From positions 3,712,255 to 3,776,254 of the forward strand of contig CAJINV010000006.1 of assembly GCA_905178155.1 (NCBI GenBank): a stretch of 64,000 bases of DNA, written 5' to 3'. The translations under genes were made by a program, and so were the position numbers. Below the pieces are notes generated by a model, which saw nothing but the letters and a program-made list of their open reading frames with translations, ran no database searches and was not told where the DNA came from. This document shows positions 42,675-55,790 of the stretch, in pieces (the first letter of the stretch is position 1; each line of letters begins with the position of its first letter). The DNA comes from Amoebophrya sp. A120. Its lineage: Eukaryota > Sar > Dinophyceae > Syndiniales > Amoebophryaceae.

Positions 42675-45153
42675 TCACACCATTTCCTCGCCTCCGCTGG
42701 TGGAGAATCCTTGGTCTTCTTCCGTGTCGCTGGCAACAAGCGCGCTGGGTCCCCGCCTGCCAGCTTATGATAAGGCACAACCCCCCCTCCCCCTCATTCG
42801 TATAGCATGAACGGCAGTAGAAGCTTCAGAAAGAGTGCCGGTTTTGCATGACAAATTTGTCCAGGAGTGCAGTTTGGGCTTCCGGAGTTTGTCATGCAAG
42901 CAGTGCCAAGAGGCAAAGCCTGGATTTGGTATTTTGCATGACAAATGAGGGGGACGAGGGGAAGTTGTCCACTGTCATACAGCAACGTAATTGTTCAGAA
43001 TGTGGGAGTCGTCGTAAAACTGCATGATGTTCTATGACGGGAGAAAGTGTTACCGTTAACGGAATCTAGCATGCAGAAATGCATGAGAAACGGCGGCCAA
43101 GCGACCAAATTTGTATTGCATAGCACGCACGATAGCAAAAATGTGTCATGCATCACTGCGATGCCTCAAGAACAAAACCGCTAGCGTTAACACTTTTTTG
43201 CTTGATATGTTCGACTTCTTCTGCGCAGGAGTCGCACCCGTTGCATCCCCAGCAGTGGTCCCAGCTTGTCCTACCGATTTCTTGCCCGCCATTGCGTTCG
43301 TGGCCCTGCTAGTACTAGAGGCAGCAGCCGGCGCAAAACCCTGCAGCACGGCCGCGCTCTCACCACCTCCTGCGCCAGGGGGCGCTGCGTTGGCGGCGGA
43401 AGCCCGAAGGGCGACGGTCTGCTGCTTGGTGGTGCGGGTGCCGGGCTTATCAAAATGAAAAATCCCCCCTCCCCATATCGAAACGAAGTCTGTGATGCTG
43501 GATTTGCGTACACAAATCAGATTTGTTTTGCTGAAGAAGACTGCAGGCCCGCGCCAAGCCTAAGTAGAGCGGTTTTGGTCTAGGCGCTCAGCATGGGAAA
43601 CGTCTGCGCTGGAGGCCTAACAGCATCACAAACCGCCTGCATAATGTATGCGGCGGTTGTCTGTGGAGTTGCCTTTTTGCAAGACAGAGATGATTTGTGA
43701 CCCCAAAAAATCAGCATTGCAAATTCTCTGCGACGTACTACTTTTTCGATATGGGGACGTCGGGGGATTTTTCCTCACAATAGGGTTCCTGCACGTTCGA
43801 CTTGTAGATCGCAGCCAGTTATCAAATGTAAAAATGTCTGGGGCTGGAAGATATTGAAACTTGTCATGCACGTTTTGCCTGGGCCACGATGTCTGTGATG
43901 CATGCCCTAGCATCACAGACTTTTTGAGGGCTTCGTGATACCTATTCCGCATGACAAATGCCCTCTCCGCGTAGCCAAAATTGCATTCCCTTTGCTGCTC
44001 ATGCAATGCAGATTTTTTTAGAATCCAAATGCAGCATCACAAGTTCGCACTCTTCCAGACCCAGTAGACATTTTTACGTTTGATACCAGTCCTCCCGCTT
44101 CCTCCCCGACCGGGTACTGCTGTGCTTCTGCAGCGTATCCAAGAAAAAAACTGTGTGAGTGATGTAGTAGGTGTTCTGCATGACAGAGAAGTCCTGTCAT
44201 GCACAGCTAGTACGTGAAATATAAAAAATCGCTCGGAATAACAGGACACTATGGCTGGCCAGCATCACATGTGAAAGTTGTGTTACGTACTTATGCATTA
44301 CAGATACAGACTTACACTTTACACAATTTTGCTTCTTGGATACAGCGGAGGGGTTTGCCGGGTAGGCCGCTGCGTAGTTGTCGTACCCCTGATCCTGACT
44401 CAGATGCTCGTTGATGTTGTAAAAGTTCGGCTGCGGAGGCTGAGGTCCACCCTTGCCCATGGCGCCGTAGGCGTTCATGTTCATCATGTTCACGTTACCT
44501 CCGGGCATTTGCTGCATCTCGCCGGCCATTTTTTGCTTTTTGTACCATTCATACTTGGCCTTCTCCTTCAGAAAAAGCTTCTTGCTCTCGGCCTCGTCGT
44601 CCGCCGCGGCTTTGCCGCCCGTCGCGACATAGATGCCGTACCCAATCACACCAATGATCAGAGCGACCTGATAAGGTAGGTAGGTTTTCGATGCTATTCA
44701 TACTCTGCATTACAAATGCTATAATTCGCAACAAGGCAAATCCGCATTACAAACGGTTGCATCTTTCATGCTAAGAAAATTATTTGTCATGCGATTTATA
44801 CTTAGTACGATACAACTACTTCTTTTGCGATGCATAGATGAGTTTGTCATGCGGTTTGAGGAATTATGTCGTGAAATAAAAAAGCCTAGTAAAAATATTA
44901 TTACCTCACCCACCACCGCGGAGTACACCAAAAAAGTGATTGCCCAAACCCACTCCTGGTTCCCCACCTTCACTTCCATGGGAGCGACGATCCGAATGTC
45001 CATCCCGTTGAGAATTTTCTCCTTGTTCGCGGCATTTTGGTTTTCCCCGATCCTCCCGACCTTGCCGTGCTCATCAACCCCCTCGACCACGCCCGGAGCG
45101 AGCGCGAGGAGGAGAAAAGTTAGGGGGAGAGCTAGGGCGTAGAGGTTGGTCAT
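42675..45153 (-). CDS. Single-pass membrane protein with signal peptide
   Basis: Starts MTNLYALALPLTFLLLALAP, a clear signal peptide ending near GVVEG. A short lumenal part follows (DIRIVAPMEVKVGNQ), then one long hydrophobic helix WVWAITFLVYSAVV + ALIIGVIGYGIYVA, split by a GT-AG intron (44668-44912). The cytosolic part has a basic/acidic helix (ESKKLFLKEKAKYEWYKKQK), a Met/Asn/Gly-rich stretch, an Ala/Gly/Thr-rich linker and a C-terminus ending STSGGEEMV (stop 42675-42677). Five introners excise in frame with exact or one-mismatch TSDs. A Met 15 codons upstream (45198) is possible, but the chosen start gives the clean signal peptide. Family not recognised. Type I topology is inferred. Confidence 0.85.
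42766..42979. mobile_element. IE-7 introner (membrane-protein gene)
   Basis: TSD TGCTG/AGCTG; in frame into the last exon. Confidence 0.9.
43033..43207. mobile_element. IE-9 introner (membrane-protein gene)
   Basis: Perfect TSD GAACA; TIR carries GTGTTACCGTTAACG / GCGTTAACAC. Confidence 0.92.
43448..43782. mobile_element. IE-10 introner (membrane-protein gene)
   Basis: TSD AACCC/AGCCC; TIR AAAAATCCCCCCTCCCCATA. Confidence 0.92.
43820..44085. mobile_element. IE-2 introner (membrane-protein gene)
   Basis: Perfect TSD ACTGG. Confidence 0.93.
44136..44342. mobile_element. IE-13 introner (membrane-protein gene)
   Basis: TATCCAAGAAAAAAACTGTG / ATTTTGCTTCTTGGATA ends, perfect TSD CGCTG. The only copy of this TIR in the window. 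Confidence 0.9.
44695..44836. mobile_element. IE-1 element nested in a GT-AG intron
   Basis: TSD GCATC/TCATC; lies wholly inside the conventional intron 44668-44912. Confidence 0.82.
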
Positions 45154-46952
45154 CACGACCCGGACCTGCTGTTTTGATGTTGACAGGCAGATTAACATCC
45201 TGCTTGTTTTCTCTTGCTAAATTTTTAAAGCAGAGAGCTCTAGTTGTACTGCGTTTATTTCAGAGTGGAAAATGATGTATAAAGTGATGTACTAAAATTT
45301 CGAATAGTAAGGACGACCAGTAGTCTTGTGCGGGGCATAAGATAAGGAAGTTATGTCTTATTATTTCAAGTGGTTTTTACGCTATGTTTTTCTTTGCGGT
45401 ATCAAAACTGTTCGGCATTTTGAAACACCACCGGGGAAGGCGGCATTATAATTCCTGGAAGGATGAGGGAGAAAGAAGCCGAGTGAGTGAAGAAGTTGTA
45501 ATGCAGATGCAGAAGAAGACGCGTTGTCGTGCGTCGTGTGCCGGAGCACAGCACCACGATAAACATAGTACAGCGACCATATGAAATAAACAGAGAAGCA
45601 GGACGATGAAGTAGAACGAAGGTGCTTTTATTTGCGCTGGCCGTTCTGGAGGAAGCACGAGGACTAGATTGATGTTGTACGGCCGCTGCGGCTCTTGCGA
45701 GAGAACGAGAAATACGACAGGTACGACCAACCGACAAGAACCACGACACAGTAATTAATACGAGGACACGACGACAGAGAAGCCGACTTCGGAATGAACG
45801 AACGAAGAGCTAACAAACCGACTGCGATTACATTCTAAAAGCTCATGTTGGACGAGAACCGATACATTTATCCAAAAATCTTCCGAAATAGAAAGGTGAT
45901 GTGGTGGACGCCTTATAATAGAGGGACAGGGGTAGGCTACAGCAAGCAGATTTAGTCCTCTTTTCAGGCTAGACGAAGTAGACAAAAGGAAAGCTTCACG
46001 CTGCACAACATGCTGAGTGTGATGTCAGGCACCAGTGATCTTCAATCGCCGACGACTGTGGAAAAGCCCTTCTTTTTCGTGCAACACTTAATGTTTTTTC
46101 GTGCGGGGAAGAGGTGTTCGTTGCAAGAGGGATGATAATTATATCAAGCAGATCCTAGTACTCCCGGGGGGCGTTACAGATGAAGACATAAACAAACAGC
46201 ATGTCCTTGCTCAGTTCTAGTTCGGATGTCGGCGAGAGGGGGCTGCTGATTGCACACATGCGACAAGTGCAAGGCCGCGGGGATGGCAAATTTAAAAATG
46301 CACAGGAGATGGATAAAATAGCAGGGGCAGTAGAAAGAGAATAGTGAAAACATGTAACAAACCGCAAATAAATGGGTGTGAAGTGAACTCGAGCAACTTC
46401 TAGAAAAAGGGCAACATTGAAAAACGAATAGCAACAAGGGGGCTGCTCGACTGAAAGGCTATTTCAGATCGTGACTTCATTTCTTCAACAAGCATCAGTC
46501 GGAGTAGAAGTTCGATTTCATCGGCGATACTAGGACGAGGGCCGTCGAAAAACAAATCCCCTGTTGAAAACGTCCCTAGTACCACTCTGTGACATGTGCA
46601 ATTTGGAAAAATTATGTCGCGCCAGTACCTTCCTGGGTTGTAAAAGCAAAATGCCTACACTCCAAAGCAGAGTCAGGCAGTACAACCGCTTCACATCTTC
46701 ATTCGTCCACCCACTCTCCGACCTCGTGGAGGCTTGGCCGCTGCGTCTGGATTATGAAACGGAAAAAATTCTTGTCTAGTTCTTGTTCACTAGGAGGCTC
46801 TATTAAACTACAGGGAGGGGAAGCTGGAATACAAATTCAATGTTGTAGTCGATGTTGATGCTGCACGAGGAAGATCACGACTTTATTAATCATGACAGAA
46901 CCACAGACATGACAAGAAAGCCTCCCCGTGTTCAACTTCGCCTGGCGACGAT
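45154..46952. other. Intergenic, 1.8 kb
   Basis: Small frames only. One minus-strand frame (45446-45730) has a hydrophobic stretch but no context. No introners. Confidence 0.5.
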
Positions 46953-49900
46953 TCAAGAATTCGAAAAATTTTGCTCTATCGTACTCCCAACCAGGGCAGA
47001 GTGGGTCATCGAGACGGGTGAGGGAGTTCTTGACCGCGATTTCGGCACTACAGTAGATTGCATTTGCGACAGCTTCGTCCCGTATCCTGTGCAAAAGTAT
47101 CGCACTCGTCGTAATTGCATTTATGCATTACAAATCTCCGTCGCAAGGTAGATCAGCATGACAAATTCCATTTCTAATGCTAAGCGAATTTGTAATGCAT
47201 GCTATACTAGTGCGATGCTTTTGCATTGCATATCCCGGCAGCAGGCACCATAGAAGCGTTGTACGTACTCACCGGAGCGGCGGCAGAAGACGGCGGCTGT
47301 GCGTGCTGTGGCGCTCCTGATCGGCGGCCCCTCTGTTGCAGCCGCTGCTCGGGACCACCAGTACCCGACTGCGGCTTCTTGTTCGACGCAGAGGGGGCGG
47401 CTGTTGTGGTGCCGGCACCTCCAGAAGGTAAATTGTAGTAAAGCTCCGGTTCTTCTTTTTGTAGTGCCTCGACCGAAAAGAAATTGGTTGCCATGGTGGT
47501 GGTTGGTAACAAGTTCTTGTGTTGTTCTTGCTGTTCTTCAAGCACAGTGGGCGGCCCTGCTCCGCCGACCGACATCAAGATCAAGTTGGTTTCTTGCGAG
47601 GTCGTGGGCAGAATCGTTTTGGTCTGCATCTGCAAGGCAGCGCTAGACCGAGGAAGGTGGTCCTGTTGTTGAGATGATGGCGCGACAAGTGTGATCCTGA
47701 GTAAAAACGTACCCACCCCAGAGTTGTCATGCAGACTTGCCATGACAGGAACATTTGTGATGCGCAACCCCATGACAGGCATTTTCAATCGTGTTTGGGA
47801 ACTTGTAATGCTGTAAACAGGATCAGAAGGCCGATTTGTGACGCGGCTTTCCTTCCTAACTTGCACTACCTTACGGACTGAAACTTGTCATGCGTGACTC
47901 ACAAAACTCCTAGGTTTGTGTTGCAAAATCCCCATGCTGACTCTGGTGTGGGTACGTTTTTACTCAGGATAAGTGTCCTTGGTGGCGAGCGAGGCGGTGG
48001 ACCAGCGGGGTCTTGTGCGTTCTCTTTGCGGAATGTTTCTACGTCCTCCGATATCAGATGTAAAAATGTTTGGGTCTGGAAATTTGTAAATCTAAATGCT
48101 AAAAGTGAATGGGACGAGTTCCACTGCAATACGGAGCCAAGCATGACAAATTTTTGGGCTCCTACGTGTTGCGTGTTCCGCATGGCAAACTGCGTTTTTG
48201 CATGACAGGTAAGAGGACAGCTTTGTGCCCATGCATCACAGATTCTTGAGCCATGTCGGACATGCATGACAAATGTAGCAATCTTCCAGACCCAGACATT
48301 TTTACATTTGATATCCGAAGTGAAACGCTTCGTCTTCATCGGGGCCTGTCGCGGCTCGAGTTTTATTACGTCGAGACTTGATGTCGTTTCCACGTGGTCC
48401 TGCGGACTTGTTCTTCGAAACGGTGTTGCATAAAAATTTTTGTCCTCGCCCGCATTTGACGCCGCAGAACCAGGATGGTGGAGGTCGTGGTCTCTTTTCA
48501 GTATGTGCGTACGGTCTACACCCGCGGCCTCAGTAATAGACGATCTCATGCTATCAACTGTGCAAATGTCTGGGTCTGGAAGAATCCAACTTGTCATGCT
48601 GATTTTGGATTCTAAAAAAATCTGTATTGCATGAGCAGCAAAGAGAGTCCAAGTTTTGCTACACGGAAAGAGCATTTGTCATGCGGTTTAGGCATCGGGA
48701 AGCCCTCGCAAATCTGTGATGCTAGGGCATGCATCACAGACATCAGGAGTCATGCAAAATGTGCATGGCAAACCTGGCAATCTTCCAGACCCAGACATTT
48801 TTACATTTGATACATGCCCGCCCCAAAGGACGCACTGATGTTGGCGTTTTGATTCTTATGCTCAGGAGGTGGGGAAGATCCACCCGCAAGAACCGGCGAT
48901 CCAGCGATGTTGTTGGCGATTCTGGGTGCAGCATTCAGGCCTGCTCCCGGATAGGCATAGTCACCTCCTGCAGCTTCGTAAAACAGCGGCACTGCAGCTG
49001 CACCGGCGGCTGTGGCAGGAGCTTCCTCTGTCGTTGTCGCACCACCAGGTTGCTGTGATCCTGATCCTGCGACTGTTCTTCCTGCTGCGACAGGAGCGCC
49101 TTCTTCAATCGGTTTTTCCGCCCACGTTCGTTTTTCCATCTTCTGCGCCACCCGCTTGTTTTCCATCTGCGCCACATATGGTGTTCTCAAACGTTACATT
49201 CTCAACTGTTACATGATTTGTCATGCAAAATGATCATCAAGATCCACACGATCAAGCTGCTTCGCATGACAAATTTGCGAATGGCTAAACAGCACCCGAA
49301 TCTGTTCGGAATTTGTAATGCTACAGATGCAACCTCCCCCCTCTCACTTTTCCCATTCTCGCATGACAAATCCATGTAACACTTGAGAATGTAACAGTTG
49401 AGAACGCCATACCACATGGGAAAAACTTTTGTTCCCTGCCACGTTAGCGCAACAGCCGCCCGGGGCGAAACTGCCGCAGAAATAGAGCAGCGCGAAAACC
49501 AACAATAAGATTTCGGACAAGACGATGGACCACAGGACGATCGTTAGGGAAAGCGACATATGAATTGCAAAAGTTGTATCCTCGTGCTCGTATAAACGCA
49601 TTACAAATTTCCTCAGCATGAGAAATAAAATTTGTAATGCTGATTTTGCTTAAGAAAAAGATTTGTGATGCATGATTGCAATACGAGCACGATTTACTTT
49701 TGCACAGGATACGACAACATGAAGGAAAAATTTTCCACCTGGACGTGCGCGATTTTGTCGATCGATTTAATGGAGTTGATGGTGTATGCATTGCAAATAT
49801 GTCTGGGTCTGGAAGAATGCCAGGTTTGTCGTCCACAGTGTGCATGACTCCTGAAGTCTGTGCTGCATGCCCTAGCATCACAGATTTTGTGAGGGCCTCG

Positions 49901-51097
49901 TCATACCTATACCGCATGAGAAATACCCCCTCGTCGTGACAAAAACTGGACCTCTTTTGCGGTTCACGCAATACAGATTTTTGTAGTATCCAGATGCAGC
50001 ATGACAAGTTGCAACCTTCGAGACGCAGACATTTTTGCATTTGATATGGTGCTGATAGTGCCGCTCGGGATAGAAGTCAAGGAAAACTCATCCTGCGCGG
50101 CATGATTTTCATCGGGGCTCAGGCTCCGCCTCTGAGCAGACGACGTTCGGCTCATGGTTTCTTGTGGATCATGTCCTCGTCCTCCGCTTTCGAGGTCGTT
50201 CATGTTGCGCGAGAACATCTTGCGCCACCATCTCGGCTTGTGGGTTTGCGGATCGTTGTTTTTCACCTTCTCTGCTTCGATAAAAGAAGAAGTGCTGGAG
50301 GAACTACTGCTGCTTCCACTGAGTTGTAGTTCCTGCAGATCATGATAGTCCTTCTCCTCGGGGGGTACAGCAATCGAACTACTGCTCAGGGCGTTTGGGA
50401 TTAGCCCAGCATCATGAGCAGAATGATCTTCCCCCTCTAGTTCATCTCCTTCGGGCGCGAAAATCTCGTGTAAAATTTCCTCCTTCAAGTCTTTGATCAA
50501 ACCCGCCAAGTCTGCTTTCGACAGGGTAATCAGTGTGTTTTCTGTTGCGATGTCACTTGCAGTTGAAGTTCTTCCTCTGGTCGCTCCTGCAGGTCGTGCT
50601 GTTTCTTGTTGCAAAAAAGTGTCGCTCTCGCTTTTGCTTTCCTCTACTTGATCTAAAGTTGTGGATCTTCCCGGAGAAACTTCGCCAGCTGGAGGTTGTG
50701 GAGATTCAGATTCTGGGGTTGTAGCCGTTGATACTACAATTTCTGCAGCTGTAGCTCTCGTCGCGGCCCCGCCCGACGTCGAGGACCCCATCTTCCCCAG
50801 GCTTCTCGCTGTTTTCACGACCGTGGCAGTTCTTGATCTTGAAGCGGAGGCATTCACCTTCTTTTTGCTCCTCTTCACGTCGTTGGTCTGTGATGATGTC
50901 GTCGCGAAGACCCTGTAGCCGTACACATTTTTAAGGGCCGCAACAGCGGCGGCATAGCGAATAAAAGCTGCGGGGCCACCACTTCTCCTTGTCATTGTCC
51001 GGGCAGAGCTTGTTCTTCCCCTGTAGTTTCTGTCCAATCGTGAAACTGCTGGAAGTGCTGCAACTCCACCCCCGCGGGAAGTAGAAAGTGACAACAT
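46953..51097 (-). CDS. Large low-complexity protein with one central transmembrane helix
   Basis: The N-terminal exon (50052-51097) starts MLSLSTSRGGG; its Arg/Ser-rich first 40 residues could act as an organelle-targeting leader. It continues with Ser/Thr/Glu-rich sequence and a helical segment (DLAGLIKDLKEEILHEIFAP). After two introners comes a hydrophobic helix (LSLTIVLWSIVLSEILLLVF), then CGSFAPGGCCANVAG. A Gln/Pro/Ala-rich tail follows. Seven introners, all with perfect TSDs, excise in frame. The last exon is ambiguous: simple excision gives a stop at 46953-46955. A second frame over the same exon (DEAVANAIYCSAEIAVKNSL) looks more protein-like and could be reached through a GTGAGT donor near 47265. 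No family recognised. Confidence 0.78.
47083..47232. mobile_element. IE-1 introner
   Basis: Perfect TSD CGGGA. May lie inside a larger conventional intron if the GTGAGT donor just upstream is used. Confidence 0.9.
47693..47971. mobile_element. IE-3b introner
   Basis: Perfect TSD ACACT; one terminus GGATC instead of GGATA. Confidence 0.92.
48052..48313. mobile_element. IE-2 introner
   Basis: Perfect TSD TCGGA; in frame. Confidence 0.93.
48552..48812. mobile_element. IE-2 introner
   Basis: Perfect TSD GCATG; in frame. Confidence 0.93.
49177..49411. mobile_element. IE-8 introner
   Basis: TATGGTGTTCTCAAACG / GTTGAGAACGCCATA ends, perfect TSD TGTGG. Confidence 0.94.
49559..49711. mobile_element. 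IE-1 introner
   Basis: Perfect TSD TGTCG; lies at the start of the transmembrane helix coding sequence. Confidence 0.93.
49785..50046. mobile_element. IE-2 introner
   Basis: Perfect TSD CACCA; in frame. Confidence 0.93.
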
Positions 51098-52232
51098 GGA
51101 TTTCTTCCACAAGCAAGTATACGGTGTTTATGTGGTTGTACAGGTAGCACTAGTAGAAGTACCGCCACACGTAATCGCAACACACGGAATTTTTAACCCG
51201 AGCGCTCAATACGGGGAGAATAAAAATAAATCGGGATGTATTGGTAAAACTGGTGTCTTCATCGTGACCTGCACCTGCTGCCAATAAGCAGTACTAAATT
51301 TCTGATCGGAGATTAAGACAGGTTTATTTGCAACTTCTCAACGACAGATGAAAACAGATGGAGGCTCTTATTTAACGTAGGACTCAAGGACAACGACGTG
51401 AAAACGATGCACGATGCTGGGATTAGCGTCTGGACGATGAGAGCAGGTACGACCGATAGCAGCTACGTTTGCTTCTTGCGAGGTGGACGAAATGGAAGAG
51501 AACTAAACCGAAATATTGAGAGAACGAAATCAACATTAGCATTACCTTGTTTGCATCGCAGAACTTCTAAAGAGCGACCAACAGTTAGCAAAGTACGAGA
51601 AACCTGCTAAGGGCGACCGAAGAACAGATCAGGAAGTACAACAACTGACGCAACGGACGAAAACAAAACGACTCTTGACTTGTTCTGAAAACTAGACCAC
51701 TGCAAAGAGAAACCAAACGACTTCTTTATCAGAACACTTTCCGCAACATCTTGCAGCCACGACCTTCTCAACTCGAAAGGCAATTTTTTGTCTGCCAGTT
51801 ATAAACGGCTACTTTCATAATTGTAATTCCGTATTCTATCCCATAGAAGATGTCGCCATTGTTGATGTTGAGCTCAAAAGCAAAAGCTCGGAGTTCATTT
51901 TTTCGTTTTCCCGCTGCGTTTTTTGTGCTGATAGATATAGTACGGAAAGAAGTTTTTCGCTGTATTCTTGTTTTATCCGACAAACCTCTCGTACTCCTCA
52001 CACTCGCGTACTTTCATACCAAATGTGAAAGCGCCCGGGAGCAGCTCTTGGAAACGCTCGCCGCACCGGCCACAGTTCTTCTGATCCTCTTCTCGGTCGG
52101 CGTTACCTGAAGTGGTTGATGTTGTGTTCTTCGGAACAATCATCTTATGCATAAAAAGCATGACAGACACAGACTGTACGTAATGTTTTTCCTACATGAG
52201 AAATCAACCACGACCGGATGAACCAAGTTGTA
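51098..52232. other. Intergenic
   Basis: No domain, introner or convincing frame. Confidence 0.5.
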
Positions 52233-55200
52233 TTAATTAGTAGTACACAATCCCGCTTTTCCGTTCCTACACGGGCACTTTTCCCTTCGCAGCAGCGCAT
52301 CTAGTAGCCCGTCGTCCTCTAACCCTTGCAGGTCGTCTGCGTCTCCCACATAAAGCCCGTCGATGAAAATCTATGAAATGCAAATATCCCGGGATGTCTG
52401 GAAGATTGCAACTTGAACTTCTCATGCTAAATCTGAATAGTGAAAAAATCTGTCTTGCATGAGCACCAAAAGCTGTCCTTTTTTGACCAGGTTGAGAGGG
52501 AGTTTCTCATGCAGCATAGGCATGGGAGAGACCTCAAAGAATCTGTCATGCTGGGTCCCGCACTCCAGACCTCATGGGTTATGGAAAATCTACATGACAA
52601 ATCTTGCAACTACCTTCCAGACCCAGACATATTTGCATTTGATAAAATCTGGGGTAGTATCAAATCGTCATCGTCGTCGGTGTGGAGCCTCCTCCATTTC
52701 GACTGCTCCGGTTTTGAAAACGAAAAATTCTTCGATCGGTGCAGATTTTTAGATGCAAGAATAAAGCGATGGTTTTGTTGTATCCGGTTCGTTGTTCTCC
52801 TGATTTTGTGTAAGTCACTATCCTGCTCGTCTCCTCGTCAGAATGCAAAGTTGACTCGTCCTTCTCCTTACCCTCGAGCGATGTTGATTCGCGTTGAATA
52901 AACAAACACTTTACGCAAACTCTGATGCGAAGATGCCGAACCAAGTTTTTTTCGTTTTCGTATGCTGGAAAGTTTCGCTATTGCCTTGCCCTGGACGACG
53001 GTAGCTGTGATTTTATTTTTCATGAATTTGTTGGATCATGATTCGGGTGTTGAATTATTTTATGCTGTGGTGCGGTGCTGGTGAAGCATGTTCACACGTA
53101 TGACAACAACTAACCACGACGACCATACACTCCTATCCACTACGCTTTCTTCACCAGGCACAGAGAGCATACTTGTAACGCCCCGCAAACTACTCGCTAC
53201 AAAAGATGGATTTCGATAATTATATACTTTGTGCCCTCGCGTCCCGGTTGAAGTCGATGATTTTAAAGTGCGCTCGTTTTATTTCCAGCAAATCCCGGGC
53301 GCGCTGTCCCGCGTTGAACTCCGTTCGTTTTGTTCCCAGTGTCGTTATCAGGACCACCACTTCCGCCGTATACGCGGCGGAGGGCTTCACGCGGACCTCG
53401 GGGAGAGACATGCCTCGGTAGAACAGGGAATTCTGGTAATAGCGGGAGCTGAACTTCTGCTGCTCGTCTTGTTGAGCTGTAGATCTAGCCCCTTCTGGTG
53501 TAGTCCCTCCTTCTGCAAGAAGTTCTTCTCCGTCCTCTGAGCTAGTACAAGAACTGGCTGCTGTGCTAGTAGGACTTCTTGTTGCACTGATGTAGTTTTT
53601 GTCGTTACAGTTGTTCTCTCTTTCCGATCCGTGGTCCACCCCGGAGGACTCCTCGTGGTCTTCTTCTTCAAGTTCTTCTAGCCGATCTTCACCGCGGTCT
53701 ACCGAATCTTCCTCACTATTGCGCCTCGGCCTAGCCCCCGGAGTGGTGCTGGTGTCTCCAACTGCGCCAAATAGTACCGCTGTAGCAGCAGAACGGCTGG
53801 AGGTTTTGATTCGAGGGGAGGTTGTTCGTAGTTTTGAAGTCGTGTTGGATGAAAGGAGTGGTTCTACTTCAGGGTCGACGTCATGTTGATCTTCTTCGGG
53901 TGTGGAGGTCGTCGCAGCCGCCGGAGACGATGAAGTAGTTATTTTTGGGTCTGTTAACTCTACTTGCTGCGTAAAATTTTGTGTGAATGATGAACAGGGT
54001 GCAGAAGATAAGACCTCGTCGCGGGGGCGGCGGGACAAAGACGAAATATTTTCTTCAGAGCGATCTTTGTCTTCTTCACAAGAGTTCTCCGCGACTGCGG
54101 AACCGCTGGTGACGTGGACGTGCTCCGGATAATTACGAATGTTTTTCTTGTCGCTGGAATTATACAAATTGCCGAAGCTTGTTCTTTCCGGAGGTTCGGT
54201 GGAAGAAGTAGAAGAAGTACAAGCAGTCACAGGCAGCTCTTCGTGGTCTATTTGGTCCTGTTCCTCTACGTCTACTTCCAGTTCCTCTATAATTGAGTCG
54301 TCGACTGGAGGCTCAGCAGCTGCAGCAGACGACGGGGCGGGGGTGAAAGTGAAACAACTTTCTCTTCCTTCGTGAAGATCGTGGTGGTGGTCCTCCTCCC
54401 CGATACCAAATTCGTCACCTCTTTCGACGACGTCGTGATCCTCAGAACTGCTACTTCTACTGCTACCGGAGCTCACAGTGGTTCTGGGGGTAGGGTCCGG
54501 AGGTGTAGTAGAGACTCTTTCTACAACATCTACTCTGGGGCCGCCGTTCACGTTCTTAGGGTCCTCGTCAACGCTCCAGCTCAAGCTCTTGGTCGTGCTT
54601 ATATTTTTTCGCGGCAATACAGATGATCTGTCGACGTCGAAAACCTCTTCTGCAGCAAGTAGTGGCTTCACACCTACTTCTTCAGTGGATGTTGAGGTCG
54701 ACGTGCGCGTGGTTTCATTTAGTATCTTCGGAAAAATAAACTCCTCGTCCTGCACGAAAACCTCAGGCACTTCTAGATCATGACGGGGTTCGTCGACGCT
54801 CTCGCCCTGCTGAGCCGCCGCAGAGGACGCGGTTCTTTCGCTTAAACGAGCTGAAGGCCACGAGTTATCTTTGTTCGTGGCATCGAGAAGTGCAGCTCCT
54901 TCGTGGCCGGTACTACTATAATTCGCACGTAGTTCATTCGGGAAGTAGCTGTTCTTTAGGTGGTCCTTTTTTTGCTCTTGTGAAAAAACTACGGTATTTG
55001 AAACTTCTGAATTCTCTAATAAAAAGCAGCTACTTGTTGTTCTACTTCTATGTAGAGGTCCACCAGTACTAGTACCACCAACGTCTCGTCTTTCAGCTAT
55101 GAATTTCGTTTTTTCGGAGACAAAATCATAGCACGGACCACGTCGCCCTGGTTGGCGAGGCCGCTCGTCCACTTGTGCAGCAGCAGCAGCTTCTGGCCCT

Positions 55201-55790
55201 CGTACAACAACACTGTCCACTTCATCTAAAAGTACGTCTCGACTGCGACTGCGTGTGTAGTCTACGTGACCACAATGAGAACGAACAGCATAACTTCTCT
55301 CAGAACAAGTTTCAATATTATTGTAGTCCTTATAAAAAAAAGTAGAAGCACAGCTCCAGGTGGGAGACGATGGAGGGGAAATATGAAACCGCCGTGGGAC
55401 GGGCGGGGGCACCGTGTTGTTGGTTAATAACATAGTAGGTTTATTCTTGTAGCTGTCCTTCGGATTAGCGCTAGGAGTAGAACTGGTGTTTACTTCACCA
55501 GCAGTGGTAATTGTTGATGACGAAAAAACCTCCATAGAGACTTCTATGCTAGAACCTGAATGAAGCTCCATCGTCGGCGCGGTAGTCAACGTTTTCGTAT
55601 AATCAGCACCAGCTGCACGAGGTGGACCTGGTGAAGGAGGTCCTCGTGTGGCCTCTACAGCTGGTGGAAGAGCATCAGGAAGAGCCCCCACCTCTGCATC
55701 CTCATCATCTTGCGCAAAATCGAAGAAATTCAAGTGAATCTTTTTGTTCACACGACTGAAATTTCTGCGAGCAGGAGTTGCTGAGCTCAT
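52233..55790 (-). CDS. Acidic disordered protein with C-terminal glutaredoxin/SH3BGR-like domain
   Basis: The first exon (from 55790 to about 53229) encodes some 850 residues of Ser/Thr/Glu-rich, probably disordered sequence beginning MSSATPARRNFSRVNKK. It ends in the first half of a thioredoxin-like fold (EVVVLITTLGTKRTEFNAGQ, RARDLLEIKRAHFKIIDF). The second half lies in later exons: DDDDDLILPQIFIDGLYVGD, ADDLQGLEDDGLLDALLRRE, then KCPCRNGKAGLCTTN and the stop at 52233-52235. LPQIFIDG is the cis-Pro strand of glutaredoxins. The N-terminal CxxC is absent, as in SH3BGR-like proteins, so a redox role is doubtful. An IE-2 introner splits LPQI/FIDG in frame; the upstream intron (about 52703-53228) has unresolved edges. 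Confidence 0.85.
52372..52644. mobile_element. IE-2 introner (glutaredoxin-like gene)
   Basis: Perfect TSD GATTT; excision restores LILPQIFIDGLYVG. Confidence 0.94.
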
